Positions 23,727 through 34,515 of a stretch of 64,000 nt of DNA are shown piece after piece (position 1 is the first letter of the stretch; every line of letters begins with the position of its first letter). The notes under the pieces were generated by a model. It was not told the origin of the DNA. It worked only from the letters and a program-made list of their open reading frames with translations, and searched no databases. Both the position numbers and the translations under genes were made by a program. Location: NCBI RefSeq assembly GCF_000005505.3, contig NC_016131.3:8701501-8765500 (forward strand). Direction: 5' to 3'. The DNA comes from Brachypodium distachyon (taxonomy: Eukaryota; Streptophyta; Magnoliopsida; Poales; Poaceae).

Positions 23727-26700
23727 ATGGCGATGCGGCCGAGACACTCCCCGTCCTTCTTCGGCGGCCTCCGGGCCCGGGAGCTCAGCGGCGGCAGGGG
23801 GTCCTCCCGAGCCTCGGCGGCGCGGCTTCCCTACCTCTCCGATCTCTCCTCTGACCCCGGCGACCGCGGCTGCGGGGTCATCTCCGTCGAGCACTCCGGC
23901 GACCCCGCCATCCCTTTCGCCGTCTCCTTCTGCAAGGTGAGCCTGCCGTGCCACGGACCCGAAATCCCCCTTTGATTTCTCGTGTCCCGCAGCATCAAAA
24001 GATTTAGATTTGGGGAAATAGATCGCGTGCTAATATCTCGCGCCTTTCTTCAGGCCCCGCAAATCTCTCGCCTTCTGGCGGTCGCCGACGAGGACGGTTA
24101 CGTTAGCATCTACGATACCCGGCGGCGCCTCCCATCCAGATCCTCGTCCATAGAGAAGACAGGTTGGCTTGGATTCCCCTATCTGATCTAGTGTGCCTGC
24201 TGTCTGATTGAGATTCTGGGTATTTTGGGCTCAAATTGGTTGGCGGCCATTTGTTGCAATCTAAAATCTTGGTCTTTTGCAGCTGAAACGAGGCTGTCCG
24301 ATTGGGTTGCTCACAACAATGCAATCTTTGATGTGTGCTGGATCAAGGTAACCACATTTTCTTGCAATGTGTACAGTGTACTATTAGTATATTTGTTTCC
24401 TCCGCAATATATGTGTCTATTTGGCAAAGTTAGGAAAATATTTGTTTCATTTATTCAGGAGGGATCCCAATTGCTGACTGCATCAGGCGATCAAACAGTG
24501 AGTAATGCAACATGACCAATTAATTTGTTCACCAACTATTATTTGCCTGGCTCTTGCATAATCTCGCTGGGATTGTTTGTTCTGTATCAGGTAAAGATAT
24601 GGAGCGTGGAAAATCAGAAATGCCTTGGTGTGCTGTCGGGACACACTGGAAGTGTGAAGTCACTGTCATGTCATTCTTCAAATCCTGGTTGGTATTCTAC
24701 ACACTAATTTGTATACAATTAGCTTGATACATCCTGTCTGCAAAAGTTGTTGCGGACTCCGGATTCAAGTAGTTAATTGTCTGTGCAGAGCTTATTGTTT
24801 CTGGTTCAAGAGATGGTTCGTTTGCTCTTTGGGATCTAAGATGTGATCCCAAAGCTCCAAATGGTCAGGGTGAAGCATGCCTCATGTATGTTATCTTAGG
24901 GCCAACTCAATCTAAATCCCGCCTTTTAACTGCAATTGTCAAATGTCTATGTAGCATCTTTCACTGAATTATGCATGCGTCACGTGCTAGGTCTTCTGCT
25001 GTTGTCAAAGAAGCACACAGTCCCACACGAAGAAGCCGGACAAGGTCTCGAGCAAAGGTACTGAATCTACAAAGATTTTACTTGTTGCCGGGAATGATTG
25101 TGCACCCGCTCTATTTCATTTGCGGATACTCGTCAATTTTAGGGAGCTTCGACGAGCATCACATCAGTTCTTTATTTGAAAGATGACATTTCTATTGCTA
25201 CTTCTGGTGCAGCAGACAAGTAAGGCACCACTCATCCATTTTATCTTGCATTTACTACTTAGTTTCCTATACATGGCTATTGATTTATGCCAGTGATACA
25301 TTTGAATTATCTATATATTACTATGACCACAACACACCTCATTTTGTACTTTCATTACATTTAACTTTAAATATTACTAACCGTGTTGTCACCTTAAATG
25401 TCTGCCAGTGTTGTGAAATTTTGGGATACAAGGAACCTTAAAGCACCTGTTTCCAACAAAACCTCTCAATCAGCAGCACAACCATTGGTAAGAAGCTAGG
25501 AATCTCAACGCAATATATTCATAGCTCAATTTCGAGGCTCACCGATCATTTGTTTCAGAAGGATGGGGTGAAGCATGGGATCTCTTGCTTGTCTCAAGAC
25601 TCGTATGGTGCGTATATTGCTGCATCATGCATGGATAGCAGGTAACTATAATATTTAACCATTATTCAGAACTGTGAAAAATTGATGTTATTTGCTAAGC
25701 ATTTCTTCTGACTTCATAAACCTCCCACTTACAGGATCTATCTATATAGTGCTCTCCATATGGACAAGGGTCCAGTAAAGGTTTACACTGGCAGCAAAAT
25801 TGAATCTTTCTTTGTCAAGGTCAGCGAGTGCCTGACTGGTTTAGTCCTTCCTCTTCAAGATGCATATCCTTATTTAATTTAACGCCTGATTTGGTGCTCG
25901 AATGCAGTCTGCTATCAGTCCTGATGGGACTCATATTCTAAGTGGTTCGAGTGATGGCAGTGTTTACCTGTGGCAGGTATTTGTTTCACTCCCATTATCT
26001 TCTCTTTTACATTCCATATTATGTTCATGCTAATACCTTTTCGCTTACCCAGGTTGATCGACCTGAAAATGGCCCTATAGTTCTAAAAGGCCATGAAGGT
26101 GAAGCTACTTCAGTTGACTGGTATGATCTATGTACAATAATCACTACCTTTAATATCTCATTGTCAATCTGATGCTCATGTTGCAGTGTGAAATCCACAA
26201 TTTTCAGGTGTGCTTTAGAGGTTGGAAAGATTGTATCATCATCTGACGATTACACGGTGAGTCTTGTAAAACTTCAAAGTTTCATATTAGTGTTGCCTAG
26301 CCTCTCAAGTACCACAACAAAAAAAGGACTCATTCATCTCACTGTTCAAATCAGGCGCATTTATAATACTTGTTCGCATCTAGTGTACAAATGTGAGGAA
26401 CAAGAGTTTAGTTAGAAAAGTTAAAACTGTTGCTCACATGTTTCTCTGTGTGCCAGGTTCGTGTATGGAATACCAAGAAAGTGGATTGTACCAACATAAG
26501 CTCCCCCATGGTCATACGCAAGAGGGTAACAGCGCCAAACGTTGAATGCCCAAGGTCAGCTAGCCATGAACGAGCGACTACTTCAAGAGATGTAGCAGTC
26601 TGCACCAGAGCTGACAGTGAACTGATTGGCAGTTCACATTCCCCCCTGAAGCCCAGAGTGCTGGAGTTTGGCACACCAGAGTCTGCAAAAAAGAGAGCCT

Positions 26701-26840
26701 TTTCATTGTTTCAGGAGGAGGCCTTGGACATGAGGAAGAGCCCAGGAGCTCAAACGAACAGCCCCTCTTCAGTTCTAAGCCCACCTCCTTCGCTGAAACG
26801 GAGAACAATTCGGGATTACTTCGCCAGTAGCACATCTTGA
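23727..26840 (+). CDS. CDT2: CDT2/DTL-like WD40 substrate receptor of CUL4-DDB1 ligase
   Basis: Fifteen exons join in phase to 525 residues: 23727-23936, 24054-24162, 24283-24347, 24459-24497, 24591-24687, 24789-24885, 24991-25057, 25143-25219, 25409-25487, 25559-25641, 25735-25819, 25908-25976, 26053-26120, 26208-26256 and 26457-26840. WD40 blades are seen at [97 protein letters not shown] and [16 protein letters not shown]. The DxR-type endings (WDLRC, WDTRN) suit DDB1 contact. In animals and yeast this receptor destroys CDT1 and related PCNA-bound proteins in S phase. The C-terminus ends KRRTIRDYF plus five residues, a PIP-box-like PCNA-binding tail. The gene appears intact. Confidence 0.9.
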
Positions 26841-28480
26841 AGCATGAGACATCCTAAAAAGTAGAAAGTATCATGGAATTTTAGCTGCCCTGAGGAGCAT
26901 TCTTAAATTATGGTGAGAATCTTGTTTTCTGCATGTACTTTGGTCTGTCATTACTTTTTTTTTTACGAAGCTTGTAGTATGTTGATTCTTGACAGGTGAG
27001 TAGGCTAACTCATAGCTCCCTGTGTTTTCTTTAGCAGGACCAAGGGTGTTAATTGTGAAGAGACATGCAATTCTTGGAAAATCCTTCTGGGGAGCTGATC
27101 TGCCGATGTGCTTATACTTTCCAACGGAGGCGAAGTGGTGGTCTTTCTTTCCATTTCCATTGGCACATGATCGATCGATCTGAGGAAGTGGATTGTACAT
27201 GATATATTGCTAAAACCATGTCTTTTCTCTTTCGTGTTCTTTCCTCATTGACCTCGTAAGGTTTTGTTTTGAGGAAACCTTAGTTAGTAGTCTAACAAAA
27301 TTAAAGGAAGCTTTTCCTGATTTCACTTGGTGAATTGTTGGTAAATAAAGATTCATCTATCTTGCTGGTCAGTGAATTCTCTGTTGATTTGTTGCAAAAA
27401 AAAAGAACTATCATGTTGGCAATATGTTTTGAAACATTAGTGTTGAGTATTGTGGACTTCCTGCTTGAATGAGCTGATGAGGTATCAAACAAATACCCAT
27501 AACTTGCTATCTTTCAGCATCTGTTTTTTCACTTAAAAATCAGAGTACAGAGGTTAGCAATGGGAATCATGCTATTGTCAGTCGTGTACACGGCGCTGCA
27601 TCAGACATACAGTTTCCTCATGATCTGAATTTATACGAGACAGATCAATTTTGGGAAGAATCTTGAAACTGTATGGACAATGTGACATTTACCTGCCTCA
27701 TGATCTGATTTTGTAAATTATTGTACAGTTCTAATCTTTGTCTATCTTAAGGTAATGAAAAATAGTGCTGCTGAATGTCTATCCTAGGCACAATGCTCCA
27801 TGCCTCCATTTGTGGATTTGTCGATCGCTTATACTTTGTCACGCTATTAACATACGGGTTCATCTCTTTTCCAAAGTACGCCTAGAAAGGTTTCATGAGC
27901 AAAAATCAACGACACTCCAATGGCCAAAGACAGCAAGAGTAAAAGATTGGAGGGGAGAACCAAGCTCAGATTGGGTGGTCAGTCCAGCGAGATATGCTAG
28001 CTGGCCACCAGAGTTTTGACTCTTCAAAATCACATTTTGGTGTTTCATTTTGCGAAAATTAATATATGTATTTATAGTTGGTAGACGGCATGCAATCATG
28101 CATCTCTTACATTTTAAAGTAAGAAAAAGTTTTGAAAGTAGCAATTTAAAGATGTAGCAGTTTATGATGCAAAACAAATTTGAAAAATATCAAAGATTTC
28201 ACATTTCTTCACATATACCAGTCTTGTTTCCTTTCAATATACTTATATCTTTTTGTGCCAAAGGAGTTTGTTGAAAAGAATTTGGTTTGCCGTCAACTTA
28301 TTTTCTTCCAGGTAAGAAAAGCTTTTTTAATTAAATCTACAGGAAAGTGCAAGACAAAGACATGCGTATATTCATTAGAAAAACACCTGTATATGTATTT
28401 TGAGCGCTACTATGCATAGAATAGTTTTGATACGACTTTGTAACGTCTCACTCGGCGATGCTGCTCGCCGATCTTGCTGA
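26841..28480. other. CDT2 3' flank and gene-free spacer
   Basis: The presumed 3' untranslated region is followed by AT-rich spacer. No convincing open frame or repeat end was seen. Confidence 0.5.
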
Positions 28481-29134
28481 TGCCGGACTCCAGGTGCGGT
28501 AGCTGTGGACTTCGGTGCCCGTTGGGCTCCTAATTTGCTCCAATATGCTGTCTGTCACCACGGAGTTATTGCTATTGCTGTTGGCTTCAATCGGTACAGC
28601 ACTGGAATTTATCTTCTTGACGAGTCCTCCGATGAGCTTCACAGCATAGTCATCTTGGAGCAAGAAGCTGCTGGGGATGTGTATTTCTTTAGTCGGTGTC
28701 TTCCTTGCATCATGGAATCTAGGCAAGATGATAAACATGCAGAAGACCATGATTCTCATCCATCCGAGTTGATTCACCGACGGCAGATGAGAGAGCCGTC
28801 GTCGATGATCCTCAGATTTGATGGAACAGATGATTGCAATTTGGGCTCAGTGTCGCTTCCTACTGATCTACAGCCCAATTGCTCTGAACCTCAAGTGCAT
28901 ATGCCCGCTCAATTGCTGGGAGAGCCGCTAGCTCTTCGGCTGGCACAACATGAGAGGTCCCTGAAGACTACGGCTGTGGTTGCACGCCAGACCTCTCACC
29001 TGGCCTGCCATCAGGCTCCGGCGGCTGTCTTTTTCGTCATCTGCATGTTTGTTGTATTTCCTGGTTTCATATTGTGCTGGTTTCATATTGTGCAATTTGG
29101 CACTGCCTCTGTAATTCCCCATGTTGGTGTTTAA
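28481..29134 (+). other. Unrecognised open frame, possible retroposed fragment
   Basis: The frame is open from 28481 (after a stop at 28478) to the stop at 29132-29134, about 217 codons. It has no in-frame ATG near its beginning. The product is mixed in character up to about residue 180 and then has a hydrophobic segment (AAVFFVICMFVVFPGFILCW). It is followed at about 29153-29163 by an A-run after TTGTTGCTTT, which resembles the 3' end of a retroposed sequence. I do not recognise the protein. It could be a LINE remnant or a retrocopied gene fragment. Confidence 0.3.
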
Positions 29135-29269
29135 TATATATCTAGTTGTTGCTTTAAAAAAAAACCGTTCTGATTTTTTTAGAAGATTTTAGGCCTACTT
29201 TGGATCGAAAAATTATAGAGAGTTATGATACTTACATTTTTTTTTACTCCCTCCGTCCCAGTAACTTTT

Positions 29270-30070
29270 TAATTGTGCAAGACCGAACCAAATGTATCTC
29301 AGGCTGTGCAAAACCAAACCAAAACCTGAAACCGGAGCTGAACCGAACCGAACCGGAATTACAGTTTTCCGGTTTTCGTTCCGGTTTTAGAAGTTGAAAA
29401 CCGATTGGCATTCGGTTTTTCTGTTTAAAACCGAAAAACTGTTTTAACCGTAAAAACTGAAATTGGGTTGCGCGTAGAAATTGAACCAAGTACCCACCAC
29501 CTCCACGGTGCACAACACCTTTTATAGGCCTCAGCTCCGCCTCTCTCCCTGTCCCCTGTCGATGTGGGACTAAAATGCTTGGTGGACTAACGCAGATGGC
29601 TGCCAGCCGGCCGAAGTCTTTAAGGCCCAAATACAATTACAACAGGAATTCAGGCCCATATGGATGAAGTATTCGGTCCACACTTCACACGCATTTGAGC
29701 TTTCCTGCATGTGATCAAAATCCACCTGAGGGATGTGTGACGACTAGTACTCCACTACACTACACGCAGCTTCGATTGAGTAGTAGGTATTGATTGATTG
29801 GTTCAACATACTAAGTGCATCATGCCTTTTGCATGTGTTGACTACAAGTATCCACTACAACAGAGTTAGACTAAATTAAATCATGTGTACAAAAAATTCA
29901 TGCGACACTCAAAAATTCGCATCAATTTTGGTTCTTTTAGTTATAACCGAAACCGAACGGTTATAACCGAAACCAAACCGAACTTTATGAACCTTATTAA
30001 CCGAGATATACAAACCATATTAACCGATAAACCGTATTACCGAACCAAACCCAAAAACAAAGAACCTAGC
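29270..30070. repeat. Two clusters of AACCGAA/CGGTTTT words
   Basis: From about 29280 to 29450 and again from about 29935 to 30060 the sequence is dominated by CCGAACC, AACCGAA and CGGTTTT words. Stretches such as GAACCGAACCGAACCGGA occur. The first cluster changes from AACCG-rich to CGGTTTT-rich and so can fold on itself. A half Stowaway end (CTCCCTCCGTCCCAG) lies at about 29248. The element class is unknown. Confidence 0.4.
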
Positions 30071-30352
30071 CGCAAGGACAATTAAGAGTCCCCAAAGCAC
30101 GAATGCATTTGTAGACATTTTCATTTTTTGACATGTGAGATTTGTTACCTTTGCCCACCGAACACCGCTGAACGTGAGTTACACCGACCGACGAACCCGC
30201 ATTCCGGGGAGGCAAACAAAGGTGGTGCGTCTCTCAATGCCGTCACGGCCCATCTCAGCTGTCACGCACGCACGGTGGTGACTTGGCTCAAGCCCGACAG
30301 CGGCGCGGTGTCCGAGCTCGTGCCGTGTCAGCCTCCCTTCACCGGTGTAGCC

Positions 30353-30423
30353 CATGCAAGCCTCGTCGCAGCCACGTACCCCCTCCTCCTCGCTACGTGT
30401 CACCGCTTCCTCCACCTATATAT
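30353..30423 (+). promoter_or_regulatory. Oleosin promoter: RY motif, ABRE-like site and TATA box
   Basis: CATGCA (RY element) lies at 30353-30358, CCACGTAC at about 30372, TACGTGTC (ABRE-like) at 30394-30401 and TATATAT at 30417-30423. This is about 100 bp upstream of the oleosin ATG. RY plus ABRE is the usual arrangement in seed-maturation promoters controlled by ABI3/VP1-type factors. Confidence 0.65.
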
Positions 30424-30520
30424 GCGACCCCTCTCCCCACTCCACCTCACTCACTCAACACAGTTCACCTCCACATTTCTTCTTCCATTTTACTCCAACG
30501 AGATCGACCTTCTTCCGGCG

Positions 30521-31090
30521 ATGGCGGACCGTGACCGCGGGAGCTACATGGGGCAGCACATGGGGCACCATCAGTACGGGCGCCCGGTTGGGGAGCAGAT
30601 GAAGGGGATGCTGCCCGACAAGGGGCCGACGGCGTCGCAGGCGCTGACGGTGGCCACGCTGTTCCCGCTGGGCGGGCTGCTCCTGGTGCTGTCCGGGCTG
30701 GCCCTGGCCGGCTCCGTGGTGGGCCTGGCCGTGGCGGCGCCCGTGTTCCTGCTCTTCAGCCCGGTCCTGGTGCCAGCGGCCCTGACCATCGGGCTGGCCG
30801 TGACGGGCTTCCTCACCTCGGGCGCGCTGGGCCTCGGCGGGCTCTCCTCGCTCACCTGCCTCGCCAACACGGCCCGCCAGGCATTCCAGAGGACCCCCGA
30901 CTATGTGGAGGAGGCCCGCCGGAGGATGGCCGAAGCGGCCGCGGCGGCGGGCCACAAGACGCAGCAGGCTGGGCAGGCCATCCAGAGCAAAGCGCATGAG
31001 GCTGGAGCTGGCGGCGGCGACCGCGGGGCCACCGGCGGCGGTGGTGCCACTGGCGGAGGAGGCGGCCATGGCAACAAGGCGTCCTCGTAA
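30521..31090 (+). CDS. Oleosin (seed oil-body structural protein)
   Basis: A single exon of 189 residues. Residues 1-40 are polar, residues about 41-115 are an uninterrupted hydrophobic hairpin, and the rest is an amphipathic then Gly-rich C-terminus. The proline knot PVFLLFSPVLVP at residues 74-85 matches the oleosin consensus P-x5-SP-x3-P exactly. Oleosins coat seed triacylglycerol droplets and set their size. Length and the long C-terminal part fit the H (high molecular mass) class of cereal oleosins. The ATG at 30521 is about 100 bp downstream of a TATA box. An earlier in-frame ATG at 30128 lies upstream of the TATA box and is unlikely to be used. AATAAA at 31335-31340 is a plausible polyadenylation signal. 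Confidence 0.95.
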   Translation: MADRDRGSYMGQHMGHHQYGRPVGEQMKGMLPDKGPTASQALTVATLFPLGGLLLVLSGLALAGSVVGLAVAAPVFLLFSPVLVPAALTIGLAVTGFLTSGALGLGGLSSLTCLANTARQAFQRTPDYVEEARRRMAEAAAAAGHKTQQAGQAIQSKAHEAGAGGGDRGATGGGGATGGGGGHGNKASS

Positions 31091-31635
31091 GCAGATCGAC
31101 CGACCGACGGCGCGTGGGCATGCGAGTGGAGCGGCAGGAGCGCGCGTAGCGGAAGTGTTCCTCGTTGAATAATTTTACATGTGTGTTCGTAAGTGTCTTA
31201 GCTAGGTAACTTCGTCTCAGCCGGCGGCGAGAGAGTTGCGTGTGTCCATGCGTGTCGTATGATGTGTTGTTCCCTACGTGTACCGCCTGAAGTCCCGAGT
31301 CCAGTGTTTTCTACCGGTTCAGTTCCGAGTTGTGAATAAAGAGAGGCCAGGGGAGGTTGCAGACTTGCAGTGAACAAGCATCAGAATAAGAAAAAAAGTA
31401 TTTTGAGAATCTCTCTCTCCCTCTCTCTCCATGTCAATTGGGAGTGCCACAGGCAAGCCACAAACCGTCCGTTTTTAGACGGTTGGGAAGAAGACACAAC
31501 TAGAGTAGGAGTACTAAAAAAGGGACTGCCTGAGGCGAAAAACTGCATCAATAATGGCAGTCGATATATGTCTTAAACACACTGCCTGAGGCTAAGAGGC
31601 AAACCACTGCCAACTCTTTTATGAATAGTTGCCGC

Positions 31636-31890
31636 CAACGCGACTCAAGTGCTAGTACTTAGGATTGAAACTTTTCAAACTTTTATTCAAGTGCTAGTAC
31701 GTACTCGGATTGAAGCTTTTCTAGCCAAAGTATTCGTGGGTCTTCATTTGGCTCAAGTTGCCTTACCCACTGTTTGGGCTGCTCAAAATGTTGGGCGAAA
31801 TTTTTGGTCCGTCAACATACCATTATGGGCAAGGCAGAGAGAAAATATTAAGTATCCAAAACCATTATGGGTAGCAGAGAGAAAATATGG
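31636..31890. repeat. Two short imperfect tandem duplications
   Basis: CAAGTGCTAGTAC followed by GGATTGAA(A/G)CTTTTC occurs at about 31645 and again at about 31687. Farther right, CCATTATGGG(C/T)A followed by GCAGAGAGAAAATAT occurs at about 31820 and 31862. Confidence 0.6.
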
Positions 31891-32189
31891 ATAGTCAAAC
31901 TAGGTCTAACTTTTCTACATACCTAAAACTGAATATCCATATTTGTTTCTTCACCCCTTCTCGTATACTTGGATATGATACTTGGGCATATCCAATCAAA
32001 ATTAAACTAGTGCATATGAAATCTGAACATCATAAATATTACAAATTTTAAAGACCAAACTGAACACAAACATTCATGAATGTCTCTCACAACACAAGTT
32101 CAAACATAGATAAATATGATGCAACATAGATAAACTAGCTGCCTTGTTTTCCATTCCACTTTCACCGCTCTTCAATGAGATCATCCCTA

Positions 32190-33446
32190 AGCCGAATATG
32201 AGTGTCCCCATCTTGGATTGCATGGTGAGTCGCATGGTGAGTCTGTAAAAATCGTTCCCATCTTGGATTGCACGGTGAGCTTGTAAAAATCTTCTAACGC
32301 TTTCTTCCGTGGTTTCACCATCCTTCCAATGAAGTCGTAGTTGTAGTCCACGTCTTGACCATGCTCATTCTCAATGATCATGTCGTGCAAGATTACACAA
32401 GACGTCATGATCCTCCAAAGCGTCTTTTGGTCCCAACACCTAGCCAGCCCCCTCACAATTGCAAATTGAGCTTGCAAAATCCCAAATGCATGCTCCACAT
32501 CCTTTCTAGCCGCGGCTTGAGCATTATGAAAATGAAGCTCTTTGTTACCTTGAGGGTTTGCAATTGGCATCACAAATGTTGCCCATTGCGGGTAGATCCC
32601 ATCCGCTAGGTAGTAGCCCATGTTGTATGTATGCGCATTAGCCTCAAACTCCACGGATGGTGTTTCTCCGTTGGCCAAATTTGCAAACTGTGGTGATCGA
32701 TGAAGCACATTGATATCATTGCAAGCCCCAGTCACCCCAAAGTATGCATGTCAAAACCATGTCTCATGATCGGCGACGGCCTCAAGTATAATGGTTGGAT
32801 CATGTACATGATCGGTGAACTGTCCATGCCATGCCGCGGGACAATTCTTCCACCTCCAATGCATACAATCAATTGAGCCAAGCATCCCTGGAAACCCTCA
32901 CCTTTGTTCTCCTCCAAAAGCTTCTCGGTATCTTGAGCATTGGGAGATCTCAAATACTCCGGCCCAAAGATCTCAATCACTGCCTTCGCAAAAGCGCCTC
33001 AAACACTTGAGAGCTGTGCTCTCTGCCATTGCCAAGTGGCCATCAATCATACCATAGCTCATCATGCGCAAAACCGCGGCCATCTTCTAAAAATTACTAT
33101 GCCCAAGTGTCCCTACACAGTTCCTCTTCTGCACAAAGAATGTATCATGCTCCTGGAGAGCTGCAGCAATGAGCATCCACAAATCGATGGACATTCTATA
33201 CCGGCGTCTAAAGTATCTCTCTGGATACACCGGGTTCGGAGCAAAATAATCCCTCATGAGACTTTGGTGGACTTCTTGCCTTTTCCTACGGATCACCGCA
33301 TGGCCAACAACAGAACCACCATGTTTCAGTCGCTTGTTCGTCTCCATTTCCAACAACATGAGAATGGCAAAATCTTCCTCTTCATCCCACTCATCATCTT
33401 CATCGAAGGACAAATCATCGACGAAATTCCCACGTAGCCAATCCAT
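32190..33446 (-). pseudogene. Broken PIF/Harbinger transposase
   Basis: Minus-strand frames read in order MDWLRGNFVDDLSFDEDDEW (33446), YFAPNPVYPERYFRRRYRMS, then an in-frame TAG near 33088. Then come AAVLRMMSYGMIDGHLAMAE, a frameshift after KCLRRFCEG, IEIFGPEYLRSPNAQDTEKL, another frameshift, and GSIDCMHWRWKNCPAAWHG. A further stop near 32747 precedes GACNDINVLHRSP, YYLADGIYPQWATFV, and ARKDVEHAFGILQAQFAIVR. This is the DDE_4/HARBI1-like plant transposase; the three acidic residues appear to lie in IDCMHWRW, GACNDIN and KDVEHAF. At least two stops and two frameshifts make it non-functional. A 55-bp duplication near 32200-32300 lies at its 3' end. Outer terminal repeats were not found. Confidence 0.85.
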
Positions 33447-34090
33447 CTATACACATAAGCATTTCCCATCACTCACATATTACTCATGGATACCGATTTG
33501 CAACTTCATTCAAAGAGAAGGGATGAACTCACCTTGCTGGAATTTTGTCGAACACGTGGCGGGCGCCAAGCTTCACTTCTAACTCCGGCAAAATTGGGAC
33601 CAAATCCGACGTCCGGGAGCAGCAAGGAGGCCGGAAATTGGAGCCGGCAGCCGGCGGCGCGTGGTCTGGCCGAGCTCCCGCTGCTGTGTTGCTCTTCGGG
33701 GAGGGGAGCGGGGCGCAGAGAACTGGGGAGGAGCAGCACGTGGCCGGGCGTAGGGACGACGGTCGGAGGCCATCGAGGGGAGCGGCGGCGCCACGCGCGA
33801 CGATGGCGGTGTGCCTCCAGCCTCGCCACCATCCCTCGAAGCTCCGCCTAGGTCTGAACGTGCCATATCCCCGTCGCATCCGCTCCGCCTAGGTCTGAAG
33901 TAGGGTGAGCCCCTGGACCCCTCCTCTAGCTCCTTCACCAGTTCCAGCCGTCTCTCTCGCTCCTGTCGCCGTGAGACACCCGCCGCCGAGCGGCAGCTCC
34001 TTACCATTGCCGCCGCCCGCCGTCGGCATGGCACGGCCGAGCGTAGCCACGCTCCCTTCACACCCGTCTCGTGCACACCTCACCACAACA

Positions 34091-34091
<1 letters not shown>

Positions 34092-34128
<37 letters not shown>
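34092..34128. repeat. (CA)n microsatellite
   Basis: About 18 uninterrupted CA dinucleotides, some 390 bp upstream of the F-box start codon. Confidence 0.95.
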
Positions 34129-34129
<1 letters not shown>

Positions 34130-34515
34130 GCACGCAGAGTGCCATCGCCTCGGGCACCCACAGCCACCGACGACCTCACCGGCAGACGCGACACGCGGAA
34201 AGGAAGAATCCGAGTCATGTATGTTTATGCAGGGCCGCGCGCTGCACCCAGTTTTGCATGCAAATTTTTCCCCTGGATCGGACAAGGGCAAGGCGCAGAT
34301 CGGTATCCCAGCCCAACTCGGGCAAGGGCAAGACGCAGACCAGATCGGATTCGAATTTTTGTTGCTTGTATTCGTATTCATGTATTGTGCCCGGTCAACC
34401 CTTTATTTAAGCAGAGCTAGCGACAGCACCTACCGCAGCAGCAGTCGATTCATCATCAGCAGCAGAGGCCAGCGCGCCGATCAATATCCCAACCCAGCCA
34501 AGGAAAACTACAACC

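Noticed and set aside
33488..33900. GC-rich frames upstream of the transposase as a host gene
   Set aside because: Frames on both strands are equally open and low in complexity. This is most likely the transposon's 5' region.
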